Source: Pseudomonas pharyngis
GTDB lineage: Bacteria; Pseudomonadota; Gammaproteobacteria; Pseudomonadales; Pseudomonadaceae
DNA: 64,000 nt
Assembly (NCBI RefSeq): GCF_021602345.1
Contig: NZ_BQID01000004.1
Location: forward strand, 62,001-126,000
Reading direction: 5' to 3'
Part shown: positions 31,905-40,579 of the stretch, one piece after another
How the letters are laid out: every line of letters starts with the position of its first letter
Numbering within the stretch: position 1 is the first letter of the stretch
Made by a program: the position numbers and the translations under genes
The notes under the pieces: model-generated
Databases searched by the model: none
Told to the model about the DNA's origin: nothing
What the model saw: only the letters and a program-made list of their open reading frames with translations

Positions 31905-32921
31905 CTATTTCAAATCAGCTGAAACCTTATCTGCCACATCCTTCGGCAGCCACGCCTGCCACACATCCGGATGCGCCTTCATGAACGCTGTCGCCGCATC
32001 CCGAGGTGGTGTGTGTTTTTCACTCATCTCGGCCAGCGCCTTGTTCAGATCATCAATCGGAAAGTCGACCTTGCTGAAGAACTCGGCGATCTGCGGATAC
32101 TGCTTCTGGAACGGCGTGGACACCCCGATCGACAGCTTCGAGGCCAGTGACCGGGTCGGTTTCGGATTGAGGTTGTCGGCGTCGGTCAGGGTCTTCCAGG
32201 CCTCGGCATCGAACGGCGGCTCTTCGAGTTGGATCAGCTTGAACTTGCCGAGCAACGGCGTCGGCGACCAGTAATAGAACAGCACCGGCTTGCCCCGGCG
32301 GATCGATGAACTGATCTCGGCATCCAGCGCAGCACCGGAACCACTGCGGAAATTGGTGAAGTCATTCTGCAAGCCATACGCCGTGAGCTTCTGCTTGTTC
32401 ACTACCTCCGATGTCCAGCCGATCGGGCTGTTGAGGAATCGGCCCTTGCTCGGGGTTTCCGGATCCTTGAACACATCCTTGTACTTCTTCAGATCGCTGA
32501 CGCTTCGCAGGTCCGGCGCCAGTGGCTTGATGCCCTTGGCCGGATCGCCTTTGATCACGTATTCCGGCACCCACCAGCCTTCGGTAGCGCCTTTGACCGT
32601 GTCGCCCAGGCTGACGACCTTGCCCTCGGCCTCCGCCTTGACCCATACCGGACTGCGCCCGGCCCACTCTTCGCCGATGACCTGAATGTCATTGTTGGCC
32701 AGCGCAGTCTCAAGGGTGATGGTGGTGCCCGGCAAGGTATCGGTCGGCAGGCCATAGCCCTTCTCGACAATGATCCGCAGGACGTCGGTGATCAGGCTGC
32801 CGCTTTCCCAGTTCAGATCGGCAAAGTGAATCGGCGCCTGTGCCGCGCTCACCGCAGGCACCACCGTCATCAGGCCGAATGTGGTCAACCCGGCAGCCAG
32901 CAACCGTCGAAATCCGTTCAT
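31905..32921 (-). CDS. Glycine betaine/choline-type ABC substrate-binding protein
   Basis: 338 residues from the ATG at 32921 (GAGGTG 9 bp upstream). Signal peptide to about residue 27 (VSAAQ). The OpuAC fold is indicated by FADLNWESGSLITDVLRIIVEKGYG, GEEWAGRSPVWVKAE, and the aromatic-cage candidates WWVPEYV and FYYWSPTPLLGKF. Members bind quaternary amines such as betaine, choline or carnitine. No permease or ATPase is linked, so it probably serves a CbcWV-type core transporter encoded elsewhere, as known in Pseudomonas. Confidence 0.86.
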   Translation of the reverse strand: MNGFRRLLAAGLTTFGLMTVVPAVSAAQAPIHFADLNWESGSLITDVLRIIVEKGYGLPTDTLPGTTITLETALANNDIQVIGEEWAGRSPVWVKAEAEGKVVSLGDTVKGATEGWWVPEYVIKGDPAKGIKPLAPDLRSVSDLKKYKDVFKDPETPSKGRFLNSPIGWTSEVVNKQKLTAYGLQNDFTNFRSGSGAALDAEISSSIRRGKPVLFYYWSPTPLLGKFKLIQLEEPPFDAEAWKTLTDADNLNPKPTRSLASKLSIGVSTPFQKQYPQIAEFFSKVDFPIDDLNKALAEMSEKHTPPRDAATAFMKAHPDVWQAWLPKDVADKVSADLK

Positions 32922-33049
32922 GCTTTTGCACCTCGTGCCGTTCACAGCAATAGCAGGATGGCCTGACAGAAGACCGCAAGCCTCTGAATACTCAGTCAAC
33001 TGACTGTAGACGAGGTTCCTGCTTTTTCAGGGGCATGACACGCACGAGG

Positions 33050-33247
33050 CTACTTTTCAGACATTTCCTGCAGGCTCTTCAGCTCGCGTCTGACCATGCT
33101 GGCGTATTCCGCAGGCTGCAAGGCGTAGATCTGCGAGGCGACCCACCCCAGCCAGGCGCCCTTCAACTCAGCCTTTGCAGTGAACAATCGACGTGCTTCT
33201 TCACGGGCGCTGTCGAGGTTCTGCAAATGGAAATCGGCGCGGCTCAC
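33050..33247 (-). CDS. Small hypothetical protein, coupled to the upstream gene
   Basis: 65 residues starting at a GTG whose last two bases overlap the TGA stop of the upstream gene (GTGA). That gives translational coupling and explains the lack of its own ribosome site. The product (LQNLDSAREEARRLFTAKAELKGAWLGWVASQIYALQPAEYASMV) is helical with no membrane segment. No family recognised. Confidence 0.6.
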   Translation of the reverse strand: MSRADFHLQNLDSAREEARRLFTAKAELKGAWLGWVASQIYALQPAEYASMVRRELKSLQEMSEK

Positions 33248-33693
33248 TCGCTGGCCTTGAACGTCACCAGTTCGCCCTTGCGCCACTTGGCGGCTTTGGC
33301 GGTGACGGCTTTCAGGGTTTTGGTCAGGCCTTCCTGCAGTTGTTCATTGGCGGCAAACACGGTAACCGCGCTGTGGCCTTCCTTGAACACGATGGCGTGG
33401 CCATCGGCCGTGGTGACGAACGCGTAGTCGCCCAGACCGTACACGGTCATTTTGATTTCGCGAAAGCGGATGTCCATCTTGCCGCCTTCACGGCTGGGCA
33501 GTACCGACGCGCTGAAATGATCGCCGACCTTGAGCTTGAGGCCAGGTTTGTCATCGACCACCAATGCGCTTTCGGTGTCGATCTCGGCAACGTAAATGCC
33601 TTCGGCGTTTTGCTCGGTGATGTAAACAAAACGTGATTGAAACTGCTTGACCAGCTTTGCCCGCAAATCACCCAGCACGAACAAAGCATGCAT
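33244..33693 (-). CDS. Hypothetical protein, two-gene operon with 33050-33247
   Basis: 149 residues from the ATG at 33693 (MHALFVLGDLRAKLV). The frame stays open much further upstream, but that part has poor codon use and no ribosome site. The protein is a mostly beta fold (ITEQNAEGIYVAEIDTESALVVDDKPGLKLKVGDHFSASVLP) with a basic helical tail ending KWRKGELVTFKASE. It could be a nucleic-acid or lipid-binding small domain, but no family is recognised. The start is uncertain. Confidence 0.55.
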   Translation of the reverse strand: MHALFVLGDLRAKLVKQFQSRFVYITEQNAEGIYVAEIDTESALVVDDKPGLKLKVGDHFSASVLPSREGGKMDIRFREIKMTVYGLGDYAFVTTADGHAIVFKEGHSAVTVFAANEQLQEGLTKTLKAVTAKAAKWRKGELVTFKASE

Positions 33694-34123
33694 ATCGAGG
33701 TTACTGACTGCCAAAGAAACATCCCCACACTTGAAAAGAGTGCCATACGCAAAAGCGCGCACAGCAGAAAAAGTCGGCCGGGCCGAAGGTGTTGCGCGAT
33801 GACTCGAATATACGCCTGAGCGAGCGAAGTGCTCATTCAACGCGAGTTGCACAAGACTACTGGAATGCCACTCTCGAAACCTGCAAAGACGTTCTCCAAA
33901 TGTTGACGGAAAACGCATCACGGCCGGCCAGGAAAAAAACTGACTACGAACTTTAGGGAAAAAACTCACCAACAAAAGCATTTTTCCGACATATCGCACG
34001 CAAAAAATTGCTTTAGATAGCGCCATGCCGACAACAGGTGTTGGCGATTCTAGAGCAGCGATGCTGTTCGCGACTACCCGCAACACCCTGTAAATGCGGG
34101 TCAATCCATGAAAAGGACTTCAT

Positions 34124-34387
34124 ATGTGCACTATGACGCATTTTGCCGTGACTCACGAACCCGCCTTTGCCTTGAACACTCCAGCCTTCGAGACTGTTCC
34201 TGCAATCGAGTGTTGCGGTCAGGCACCGTTGTTTCAGGTAATCCCGGCGGGCAACGGCTTTTTCCATATCAGGGAAAAGTCGACGGGGCTTGTCAGAGGT
34301 TTCCGTGAGAATCACAACGCCGCTTGCGCCCTCGCCCGTTCACTGGAATCGCGGATCGAACTCCTGGCCAGCGAGCACCTCAGATAA
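34124..34387 (+). CDS. Hypothetical protein, Pseudomonas-type
   Basis: 87 residues, ATG behind AAAAGGACTTCAT. The second half (QVIPAGNGFFHIREKSTGLVRGFRENHNAACALARSLE) reads as two strands and a helix, the same plan as many small single-domain pseudomonad proteins. The first half has Cys-Cys at 30-31. No hydrophobic segment. It is followed 40 bp later by the DUF2789 gene and may share its transcript. Confidence 0.65.
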   Translation: MCTMTHFAVTHEPAFALNTPAFETVPAIECCGQAPLFQVIPAGNGFFHIREKSTGLVRGFRENHNAACALARSLESRIELLASEHLR

Positions 34388-34426
34388 AGAGAGCGATCGA
34401 CCCCACCATCCTTCAAGGAGTAAACC

Positions 34427-34663
34427 ATGGAACTGCCTGCGTACAATCTGACAACCCTGTTCGACCAATTAGGGCTGCCTTCGGAGGAAACGGCGATCGA
34501 CGACTTCATCGAAGCCCATCCGCTGGATGCCGATACCAAGCTGATCGAAGCCGACTTCTGGAGCCCACAACAGGCGCAAATGCTCAAGGAGTGGCTGCGG
34601 GCCGATGGCGAGGAAGCCATCATGGTCGATGAGCTGAATGTGCGCCTGCACCGGGGCAAGTAA
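34427..34663 (+). CDS. DUF2789 protein
   Basis: 78 residues, ATG behind CAAGGAGTAAACC. The sequence MELPAYNLTTLFDQLGLPSEETAIDDF, then HPLDADTKLIEADFWSPQQAQMLKEWL, matches the small helical DUF2789 family, which is restricted to gamma-proteobacteria. The structure is a compact helical bundle; function unknown. Confidence 0.85.
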   Translation: MELPAYNLTTLFDQLGLPSEETAIDDFIEAHPLDADTKLIEADFWSPQQAQMLKEWLRADGEEAIMVDELNVRLHRGK

Positions 34664-34669
34664 TCTTGA

Positions 34670-34873
34670 TCAGTGCAGGCTGTCACCGGTTTCAGCGCTC
34701 AATTGCGCAAGCCATGCGGCCCTGCACTCTTCCGCCTCGTTACGACTTGCAAACGCAGTGCCCCGGCGTTCGCCATTGAGCAGCACCACCCAGCAGACAC
34801 TTTGCCCCATCGCGCGCAGACCGGCGGGTACACCGCTGCCGATCATCACCGCGACATCGACTCTGCATTGCAT
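34670..34873 (-). CDS. Small hypothetical protein
   Basis: 67 residues. The ATG at 34873 has a very good ribosome site (GGGAGGTCAAC). SVCWVVLLNGERRGTAFASRNEAEECRAAWLAQL is a strand-turn-strand-helix unit, similar in plan to the gene at 1868-2056. Its 3' end converges on the DUF2789 gene with a 6-bp gap. Confidence 0.65.
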   Translation of the reverse strand: MQCRVDVAVMIGSGVPAGLRAMGQSVCWVVLLNGERRGTAFASRNEAEECRAAWLAQLSAETGDSLH

Positions 34874-34986
34874 GTTGACCTCCCAACTTCATTAGCAACC
34901 TAACTATGTGGGCATGTTAATGATTTGGATCAAGAGGAAACAGCAACGCCGCTGCACAGCTTAATTGCAGTTCCGGCAACAATGGC

Positions 34987-36591
34987 TCAGCGCGGCTTCT
35001 CCGGTTTATAGCCCAGACGCAACCCGCCCCAATGTCGGCCCTTGACTATGATCGGCACCGACAGGTCGTGCATCAGCTCGCCGGTATCGCGGGTGTAAGT
35101 CTGCAACAGCACCGGTTGCTGGTGGCTGCCGCAACGGATTCCGGTGCGGTCGGCAAATTTGCGTTTGGTGCGATTGTTGACGGTATCGACCTGCACATTA
35201 CCGGTCAGCGGTTGGCTGAATGCCTGATTGTGGGTCGGCACATAACCCTGCTGCGTGCAGGCGATGGCGAACACCAGACCTTCGTGACGCGGCAGTAACG
35301 GTTCCTGGATGGCCGGCAGCACCTGATCGGTGTAGCGATCAAAACGAGTCTGGAACTTGGCGGGCTGGGTGTCGGGAATCGGCTGATACTGACGGTCGAA
35401 CAGGTCCTCAAGACTGATGCGACCTTGCTCGACATCGGCCTCGAACCGCGCGGCAATCTGGCTGGCCCCTTCGCGGGCGAGGTCGTAGATGCGTTGGTGA
35501 TAGTCATCCAGCCCGACTTCGGCCAGACGTTCGCTGATGGTTTCTGCCTGCCCTTCCATCTGCACTGCGGCTTCGGCCAGGCGCCGGGTCTGCTGGTCGC
35601 TGATCGCCAGATCGCTGCGCATCTGTTCGATGGCGGTGAACAGGCTGTCGAGCTGTTCACGATTGGTTTCCGCGCCTCGGGCGATTTCGCCAACCTGGGT
35701 TTCCACCCCGGCCGCCAGTCGCGCAATGTTTTCCAGGTGCTGACCGGTGTGTTCGACCTGCTCGACGCCCGTGTGCAAATCGTCGGAGAGCTGGCGAATC
35801 TGCTCCACCACCTGCGCCGTGCGTTGCTGGATGTCGGCGACCATCTCGCCCACTTCACCGGTGGCTGTCGCGGTACGCGCCGCCAGACCGCGCACTTCAT
35901 CCGCCACCACCGCAAAACCACGACCGTGCTCGCCGGCCCGGGCTGCTTCGATGGCGGCATTCAATGCAAGAAGGTTGGTCTGACTGGCGATGGATTGAAT
36001 CACCAGCGTCACGCGCTGAATGTCATCGCTGCGCTGGCTCAAGGCTTCGATCAGTTCGCGGCTGGCATTGGCGCGCTGGCTGAGCTGATGCATGCGCGAA
36101 ATGGAATCCACCAGCTCGGTGCGCCCCGCCGCGCTGCTGTGATGGGCTTCGCTGGCAGCGCCCAAGGCTTCACGGCTGAGCTGCGAAGTGGCTTGCTCAG
36201 TGGCGATCATCACTTCAGCGTTGTTGACGATCTGCGCGGCGGCGTCGAGTTGCGATTGAAGCTTGCCGGCCAGCTCCTTGACGGAAAACGCCACGCCAGC
36301 AGCTGATAGCGCGTTATGACTGGTGGTGTAGGAAAGGTCGCGAGTCAGCTCGGACATCGCGTTGCTGCTGTCGACCGGTTGCGCATCGGGAACCGCCCGG
36401 GAACGCAGGCGCGGCAGCCAGACGATCAGCACCGCCAGCGGCATGCCGATGTACAAGGGCCATTCGCCCAGGCTCATCCCGGCCAGCAACAGCATCAGGG
36501 CGATGCTTTGCAGGGTCGGCGTCAACCAGCGATTCTTCGGCAAAACAACTGGTGCAGGCAGAGCCGCAACCAGAGATCCATCTCTCGTCAT
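34987..36591 (-). CDS. Methyl-accepting chemotaxis protein with C-terminal sensor-like domain
   Basis: 534 residues. Two membrane helices lie close to the N-terminus (about residues 26-60) with almost nothing periplasmic between them and no HAMP domain. The signalling tip is in the middle ([37 protein letters not shown], about residues 205-240). After the coiled coil, residues about 380-534 form an extra globular domain: [24 protein letters not shown], a [11 protein letters not shown] strand-turn, [25 protein letters not shown], and WGGLRLGY. This C-terminal part resembles the cytoplasmic Cache-like sensor seen at the end of some proteobacterial chemoreceptors. So input probably comes from the cytosol. 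Confidence 0.88.
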   Translation of the reverse strand: MTRDGSLVAALPAPVVLPKNRWLTPTLQSIALMLLLAGMSLGEWPLYIGMPLAVLIVWLPRLRSRAVPDAQPVDSSNAMSELTRDLSYTTSHNALSAAGVAFSVKELAGKLQSQLDAAAQIVNNAEVMIATEQATSQLSREALGAASEAHHSSAAGRTELVDSISRMHQLSQRANASRELIEALSQRSDDIQRVTLVIQSIASQTNLLALNAAIEAARAGEHGRGFAVVADEVRGLAARTATATGEVGEMVADIQQRTAQVVEQIRQLSDDLHTGVEQVEHTGQHLENIARLAAGVETQVGEIARGAETNREQLDSLFTAIEQMRSDLAISDQQTRRLAEAAVQMEGQAETISERLAEVGLDDYHQRIYDLAREGASQIAARFEADVEQGRISLEDLFDRQYQPIPDTQPAKFQTRFDRYTDQVLPAIQEPLLPRHEGLVFAIACTQQGYVPTHNQAFSQPLTGNVQVDTVNNRTKRKFADRTGIRCGSHQQPVLLQTYTRDTGELMHDLSVPIIVKGRHWGGLRLGYKPEKPR

Positions 36592-36729
36592 TTTGTTACC
36601 CCACGCTTGTTCTCATTGTTGTGACTGCATTAAACGCCACTACAACGCCATTATCCATGGTCCGTTAGTCGTGGGTCTGTGGCAGGTCAATGGAATGGCG
36701 GGGAGACTTTCCGGCAGACGAGAAAACGC

Positions 36730-36783
36730 AAAGATCGCAGCCTTTTGCAGTTCCCGGAGAAACTGCAAAAGGCTGCGATCTTT
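36730..36783. repeat. Perfect 23-bp inverted repeat (fluorescens-group repeat or terminator)
   Basis: The arm at 36730-36752 (AAAGATCGCAGCCTTTTGCA then GTT) is perfectly complementary to 36761-36783, around an 8-nt loop. GATCGCAGCC is the core of another abundant repeat in the fluorescens complex. It stands between the chemoreceptor and the DksA-like gene, and with A/T ends it could also terminate in both directions. Confidence 0.75.
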
Positions 36784-36819
36784 TCGCGACGACCCGCATT
36801 GAAGGGGTCGCCTCAGGAA

Positions 36820-37224
36820 TCAGGCCTGACGCTGGTGCTTGTCGATCTGCTCGTGACGCTCTTGAGCTTCGATGCAGTACTTGGTGGTCGGGCTGATCAG
36901 CAGGCGTTTCAGGCCGATCGGCTCGCCGCTGTCGTCGCACCAGCCAAAGCTGTCTTCCTTGATACGCTCAAGGGCTTGCTCGAGTTGCGGCAGCATGCGC
37001 TGGTCGCGATCGATCGCGTTTACCAGCCAGGTGCGCTCTTCTTCCACCGATGCGGCGTCCGCCGGGTCAGCCGGGGTGTCCAGGCTTTCGATGGCAATAC
37101 GGTTCTGCTCAATGCGCTCATGGGTTTCGACTTTCATGTTCTGCAACAGCTCTTGAAAGAAAGCGTGTTGCTCGGCATTCATGTAGTCATCTGCCGGCAT
37201 GGCCAGCAACTTGTCCTTTGTCAT
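36820..37224 (-). CDS. DksA/TraR family regulator, two-cysteine (DksA2-like) form
   Basis: 134 residues. The long coiled-coil arm (about 20-95) and the C-terminal finger are present. The finger has only two of the four zinc cysteines: FGWCDDSGEPIGLKRLL and TKYCIEAQERHE (C-x-x-S and C-x-x-A instead of C-x-x-C). This matches P. aeruginosa DksA2, which works without zinc. The coiled-coil tip carries D-P-A-D-A-A-S, corresponding to the acidic tip residues that act in the RNA polymerase channel. Monocistronic. Confidence 0.85.
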   Translation of the reverse strand: MTKDKLLAMPADDYMNAEQHAFFQELLQNMKVETHERIEQNRIAIESLDTPADPADAASVEEERTWLVNAIDRDQRMLPQLEQALERIKEDSFGWCDDSGEPIGLKRLLISPTTKYCIEAQERHEQIDKHQRQA

Positions 37225-37633
37225 TGATATCTCTATAAAAAACGTGCATTAAGGCGAATTAGGGAGCGTTCCGGCGAACCGCCTGCGGTCATCGGAAAGG
37301 CATCGTTTATTGCAAACGCCACCCGGCACTCAATTTACGAAGGGGCGGCAGTCTAAGGCCCGTTTGAGGCCTCAGCAACTGTAAATACCGGGAATTTGTC
37401 CGACAAGGCCCGGAAACTGCTCTGACACAGGCTTCACAGCGCTCATCGGAGTGCGTTTATAGCAAGAAATTCAGTCGAGCGGCTGTATATAGAAGACAAA
37501 CGTCAGACGAGCGGCGCTTTGTCGCAATTCGTTACAGTCGTTAACCGCGACACCAGCCCTTCCCAAAAACTGACAAATCCCCCCAACCTCGGCTACGTTA
37601 TGCCCTCCCCGGTTCGACTAGAAGGAACGCGTC
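37225..37633. other. Intergenic region without a recognised gene
   Basis: 409 bp between the divergent DksA-like and GST genes. Open frames here are short and without ribosome sites. It presumably holds the promoters of both genes; TATAGC/TATATAG stretches occur at about 37457-37491. No repeat or hairpin stands out. Confidence 0.4.
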
Positions 37634-38239
37634 ATGAAACTGATCGGCATGCTGGACTCCCCTTACGTGCGCCGCGTGGCGATCTCTGCCAAATGCCTGG
37701 GGGTCGAACTGGAACACGACCCGGTCTCGGTGTTCCGCCACTTCGAACGTTTCCAGCAGATCAACCCGGTGGTCAAGGCGCCGACCCTGGTGCTCGATGA
37801 CGGCGAAGTGCTGATCGACTCGACCCTGATCCTCGACTACCTCGAAGCCCTGTCCGGGAAAACCCTGCTGCCCGCCGACCTGCCGCAACGCGCCAAAGCC
37901 CTGCGTCTGATCGGCCTCGGCCTCGCCGCCTGCGAAAAAGCCGTGCAGCTTTACTACGAACGCAACCTGCGCCCGGCCGACATTCAATACCAACCGTGGG
38001 TCGAACGCGTCGAAGGCCAACTCGCCGCCGCCTTCACCGTCCTCGAGCACGAACTCGAAAAACACCCACTGCCCACCGACGGCCCTCTCCAGCAGGACGG
38101 CATCACTCTCGCCGTCGCCTGGAGCTTCACCGGCCTCGTCGTCCCCGACCAGATCGACGCTCAACGTTTCCCGCGCATAGCCCAATACACCGCGTACGCC
38201 GAAAGCACCCAGGCGTTCATCAACACCCCGATGACCTGA
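37634..38239 (+). CDS. Glutathione S-transferase family protein
   Basis: 201 residues, ATG behind AGAAGGAACGCGTC. The N-terminal thioredoxin-like domain (1-80) has MLDSPYVRRVAISAKCLGVELEH, with Ser in the position of the catalytic residue, and the cis-Pro plus glutathione-binding VKAPTLVLDD...LIDSTLILDYLE. The C-terminal domain is helical. Length and plan fit the bacterial GST-like group with unknown substrates. The next gene starts 2 bp after its stop, so they are an operon. Confidence 0.86.
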   Translation: MKLIGMLDSPYVRRVAISAKCLGVELEHDPVSVFRHFERFQQINPVVKAPTLVLDDGEVLIDSTLILDYLEALSGKTLLPADLPQRAKALRLIGLGLAACEKAVQLYYERNLRPADIQYQPWVERVEGQLAAAFTVLEHELEKHPLPTDGPLQQDGITLAVAWSFTGLVVPDQIDAQRFPRIAQYTAYAESTQAFINTPMT

Positions 38240-38241
38240 CC

Positions 38242-39345
38242 ATGAGCGCCACCGAAACCGCCGCTCCGGCCCTCAAAGAAATCTTCAACGCCGAACGCCT
38301 GCAACACATCGCCACAGAAATGAGCGCCGTGTACCCGGCATTCAAGGCCAAGGCATTTCTCAAGCATGCCAACGACGGCCTCGCCGACCTCTCCGTCATG
38401 CAACGCATGGCCCGCGTCAGCGAAAGCCTGCACCACGTGCTACCGCTGGATTACGAAGATTCCCTCGCCGTACTACGCGAACTTGCCCCGCGACTGAACA
38501 GCGGCTTCGTCAGCATGTGCCTGCCGCACTACGTCGCGTGCTACGGCGCGCACGCGTTCGACACTTCGATGGAAGCCCTGAAGTACTTCACCACCTTCGG
38601 CTCCTCCGAATTCGCCATCCGCCACTTCCTGCGCAACGACCTGGAACGCTCGCTGGAACTGATGCACGACTGGACCCGAGATGAAAACCACCACGTCCGA
38701 AGACTCGCCAGCGAAGGCAGCCGCCCTCGCCTGCCGTGGTCGTTTCGGCTGGAACCGGTGCAGGCGGATCCGCTGTTGGCTGCCGGGATTCTCGACCGGT
38801 TGAAGGCGGATGAGAGTTTGTATGTGCGCAAGTCCGTGGCGAATCATTTGAATGACGTGACGAAAGAGCATCCGGAATGGGTGCTGGATACGGTTGAGGG
38901 GTGGTCGCTGGAGAACAAACACACGGCGTGGATTGCCAAACATGCGCTACGAAGTTTGATCAAACAGGGGAATTCTCGGGCGCTCACGGTTATAGGCGCT
39001 GGGGCGAAGGCTGAGGTTGAGTTGCTGGATGTGAAGGTGGAACCGGCGGTTGTGCGGCTTGGGGAGATGATTACTTTGTCGTTTACCGTTCGATCGTTGG
39101 TGCCAGTTGAACAGCGGTTGGTGATTGATTATGCGATTGACTATGTGAAGGCGAATGGCGGGACTTCGGCCAAGGTTTTCAAATTGAAGACGTTGGTGTT
39201 GGCGGGGTTTGGGAGTGAGGTTGTGGCGCGGCGACAGGTGATCAAGGATTTCACTACGCGCAAGCACTATGCGGGGGTGCATGCGGTACATGTGGTGGTT
39301 AATGGGGAGCGGCTGGGGAGTACTGCCGTTGACATCATCACTTAA
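38242..39345 (+). CDS. DNA alkylation repair protein (HEAT-repeat, AlkC/AlkD group)
   Basis: 367 residues. The N-terminal part (LKEIFNAERLQHIATEMSAVYPAF) and the helical repeats (EFAIRHFLRNDLERSLELMHDWTRDENHHVRRLASEGSRPRLPW) match the HEAT-type DNA alkylation repair glycosylases, including the W-x-x-D-x-x-x-x-x-R-R region. The last 100 or so residues (VELLDVKVEPAVVRLGEMITLSFTVRS) add an immunoglobulin-like beta domain, as in AlkC-type proteins. Such enzymes remove 3-methylated purines. Base use shifts from C-rich to G/T-rich about two-thirds through the gene. Confidence 0.8.
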   Translation: MSATETAAPALKEIFNAERLQHIATEMSAVYPAFKAKAFLKHANDGLADLSVMQRMARVSESLHHVLPLDYEDSLAVLRELAPRLNSGFVSMCLPHYVACYGAHAFDTSMEALKYFTTFGSSEFAIRHFLRNDLERSLELMHDWTRDENHHVRRLASEGSRPRLPWSFRLEPVQADPLLAAGILDRLKADESLYVRKSVANHLNDVTKEHPEWVLDTVEGWSLENKHTAWIAKHALRSLIKQGNSRALTVIGAGAKAEVELLDVKVEPAVVRLGEMITLSFTVRSLVPVEQRLVIDYAIDYVKANGGTSAKVFKLKTLVLAGFGSEVVARRQVIKDFTTRKHYAGVHAVHVVVNGERLGSTAVDIIT

Positions 39346-39455
39346 TAAGCGTCAAAAATGGTCTGCTCATCGGATGACAACCGAAAGTAGCAGGTATGTT
39401 GAGTCTTGAAACGAATGATGACCTCTCCAACCACTGAGCTCGCAAAGGAATGCAG

Positions 39456-40070
39456 ATGATCGATGGCCCCGCTGTTTTGACAGTCTTTTTGGTTTACCTG
39501 GCCGGTGTCGTTATTCCAGGACCCAATTTCGTTGCGGTAGTCCACAAAGCGGTCGCTGCGTCGCGGTCAGAAGCTTTGGCCTTGGTGGCAGGCATTGTAT
39601 TGGTCAACTTACTCTGGGCCACCTGTGCAATCGCGGGTATCGGCGTTGTATTTGCTGCATTCCCTTGGGCGGCGCTATTCGTAAAAGTTCTGGGGGCAGC
39701 CTATCTGATGTGGTTTGGACTGCGCCTGCTGCTAAATGCCGGGAAGACGCATTTCCACAGTAATGATGCTGCCGTCGGAAACTTTCGGCAGTCATTCATT
39801 CAAGGAGTCATCACGAACATCGGCAACCCTAAATCCATGGCCTTCTACGCCGCTATTTTCTCAGCGGCAGCCCCCGCCCACGTGTCAACAAGCACGTTTT
39901 TGTCGATGCTGGCAGTCGTAGTGGTGGTTTCAATGACTTGGTATGGAATGGTCGCAATCGCTCTTTCGCAACCTGACATCGCGTCAGCGTATCGAAGGAG
40001 GAAAAAAGCTATTGATCAATTATGCGGTGGTTTGATTTTGTCTCTGGGGATCCGGCAGCTTGTTCAATAA
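39456..40070 (+). CDS. LysE/RhtB-family exporter
   Basis: 204 residues, five to six helices. The ATG at 39456 has AAAGGA 6 bp upstream; the ATG two codons earlier is too close. The family signature VIPGPNFVAVVHKAVAASRSEALALVAGI lies in helix 1-2, and GVITNIGNPKSMAFYAAIFS follows mid-protein. It probably exports amino acids or homoserine lactones. GC is lower than in neighbours. Confidence 0.86.
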   Translation: MIDGPAVLTVFLVYLAGVVIPGPNFVAVVHKAVAASRSEALALVAGIVLVNLLWATCAIAGIGVVFAAFPWAALFVKVLGAAYLMWFGLRLLLNAGKTHFHSNDAAVGNFRQSFIQGVITNIGNPKSMAFYAAIFSAAAPAHVSTSTFLSMLAVVVVVSMTWYGMVAIALSQPDIASAYRRRKKAIDQLCGGLILSLGIRQLVQ

Positions 40071-40157
40071 GTCAGGGAGGAATGCGGATAGATTTACTTT
40101 CGGACTGCTTTTGGCCCAGATCCTGTAAACACGCGTGGCACTTTCTCGCGGCAGGCT

Positions 40158-40523
40158 TCAGGCTGGAAGGAATGTCAAACTATCAAGATTGATCTCGGCG
40201 TAACACCCCATACCCCCCTTGTAAAGCGAGACCCTGGACACTCCCAGCTCGGACTGTAAGAGTTCGACAAGCTTTCTGAGGTTCTTGTTTTTAGACATCG
40301 AAGCCGGACGTACCACCGTTGCCTCTCCGGGTTCGTCATCGTAAATTCTGATCAGAAACGTATCCTCTTCGCTCTGTATTTCGTAGTTATAACCACGATA
40401 CTCATACCCGAGGTCGTGGTCGACGTCATCAAAGCGAGTAGTTTTTATTATCTTCAAAGTGGCATCCAGTATTCGATCACCATAGAAGGATCGTTTCAAA
40501 GAAATGCAAAAATGGGGACTCAT
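40158..40523 (-). CDS. Hypothetical protein (low-GC, next to the lipase/immunity pair)
   Basis: 121 residues, hydrophilic, with no signal peptide. The sequence (DVDHDLGYEYRGYNYEIQSEEDTFLIRIYDDEPGEATVV) is strand-rich and acidic, and the last 30 residues contain KGGMGCYAEINLDSL. Base composition is AT-richer than in the average neighbour. It may belong with the effector/immunity island, for example as an additional immunity or orphan protein, but that is inference from position only. Confidence 0.6.
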   Translation of the reverse strand: MSPHFCISLKRSFYGDRILDATLKIIKTTRFDDVDHDLGYEYRGYNYEIQSEEDTFLIRIYDDEPGEATVVRPASMSKNKNLRKLVELLQSELGVSRVSLYKGGMGCYAEINLDSLTFLPA

Positions 40524-40579
40524 CGATTTATCAAAAGAGCCGCCCTATCTTTTCCGACTCGCCCCCTATTTTCCAAGAG

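Noticed and set aside
39342-39545. 67-codon minus-strand frame at the start of the LysE gene
   Set aside because: Antisense to the LysE start region. No ribosome site, no family.
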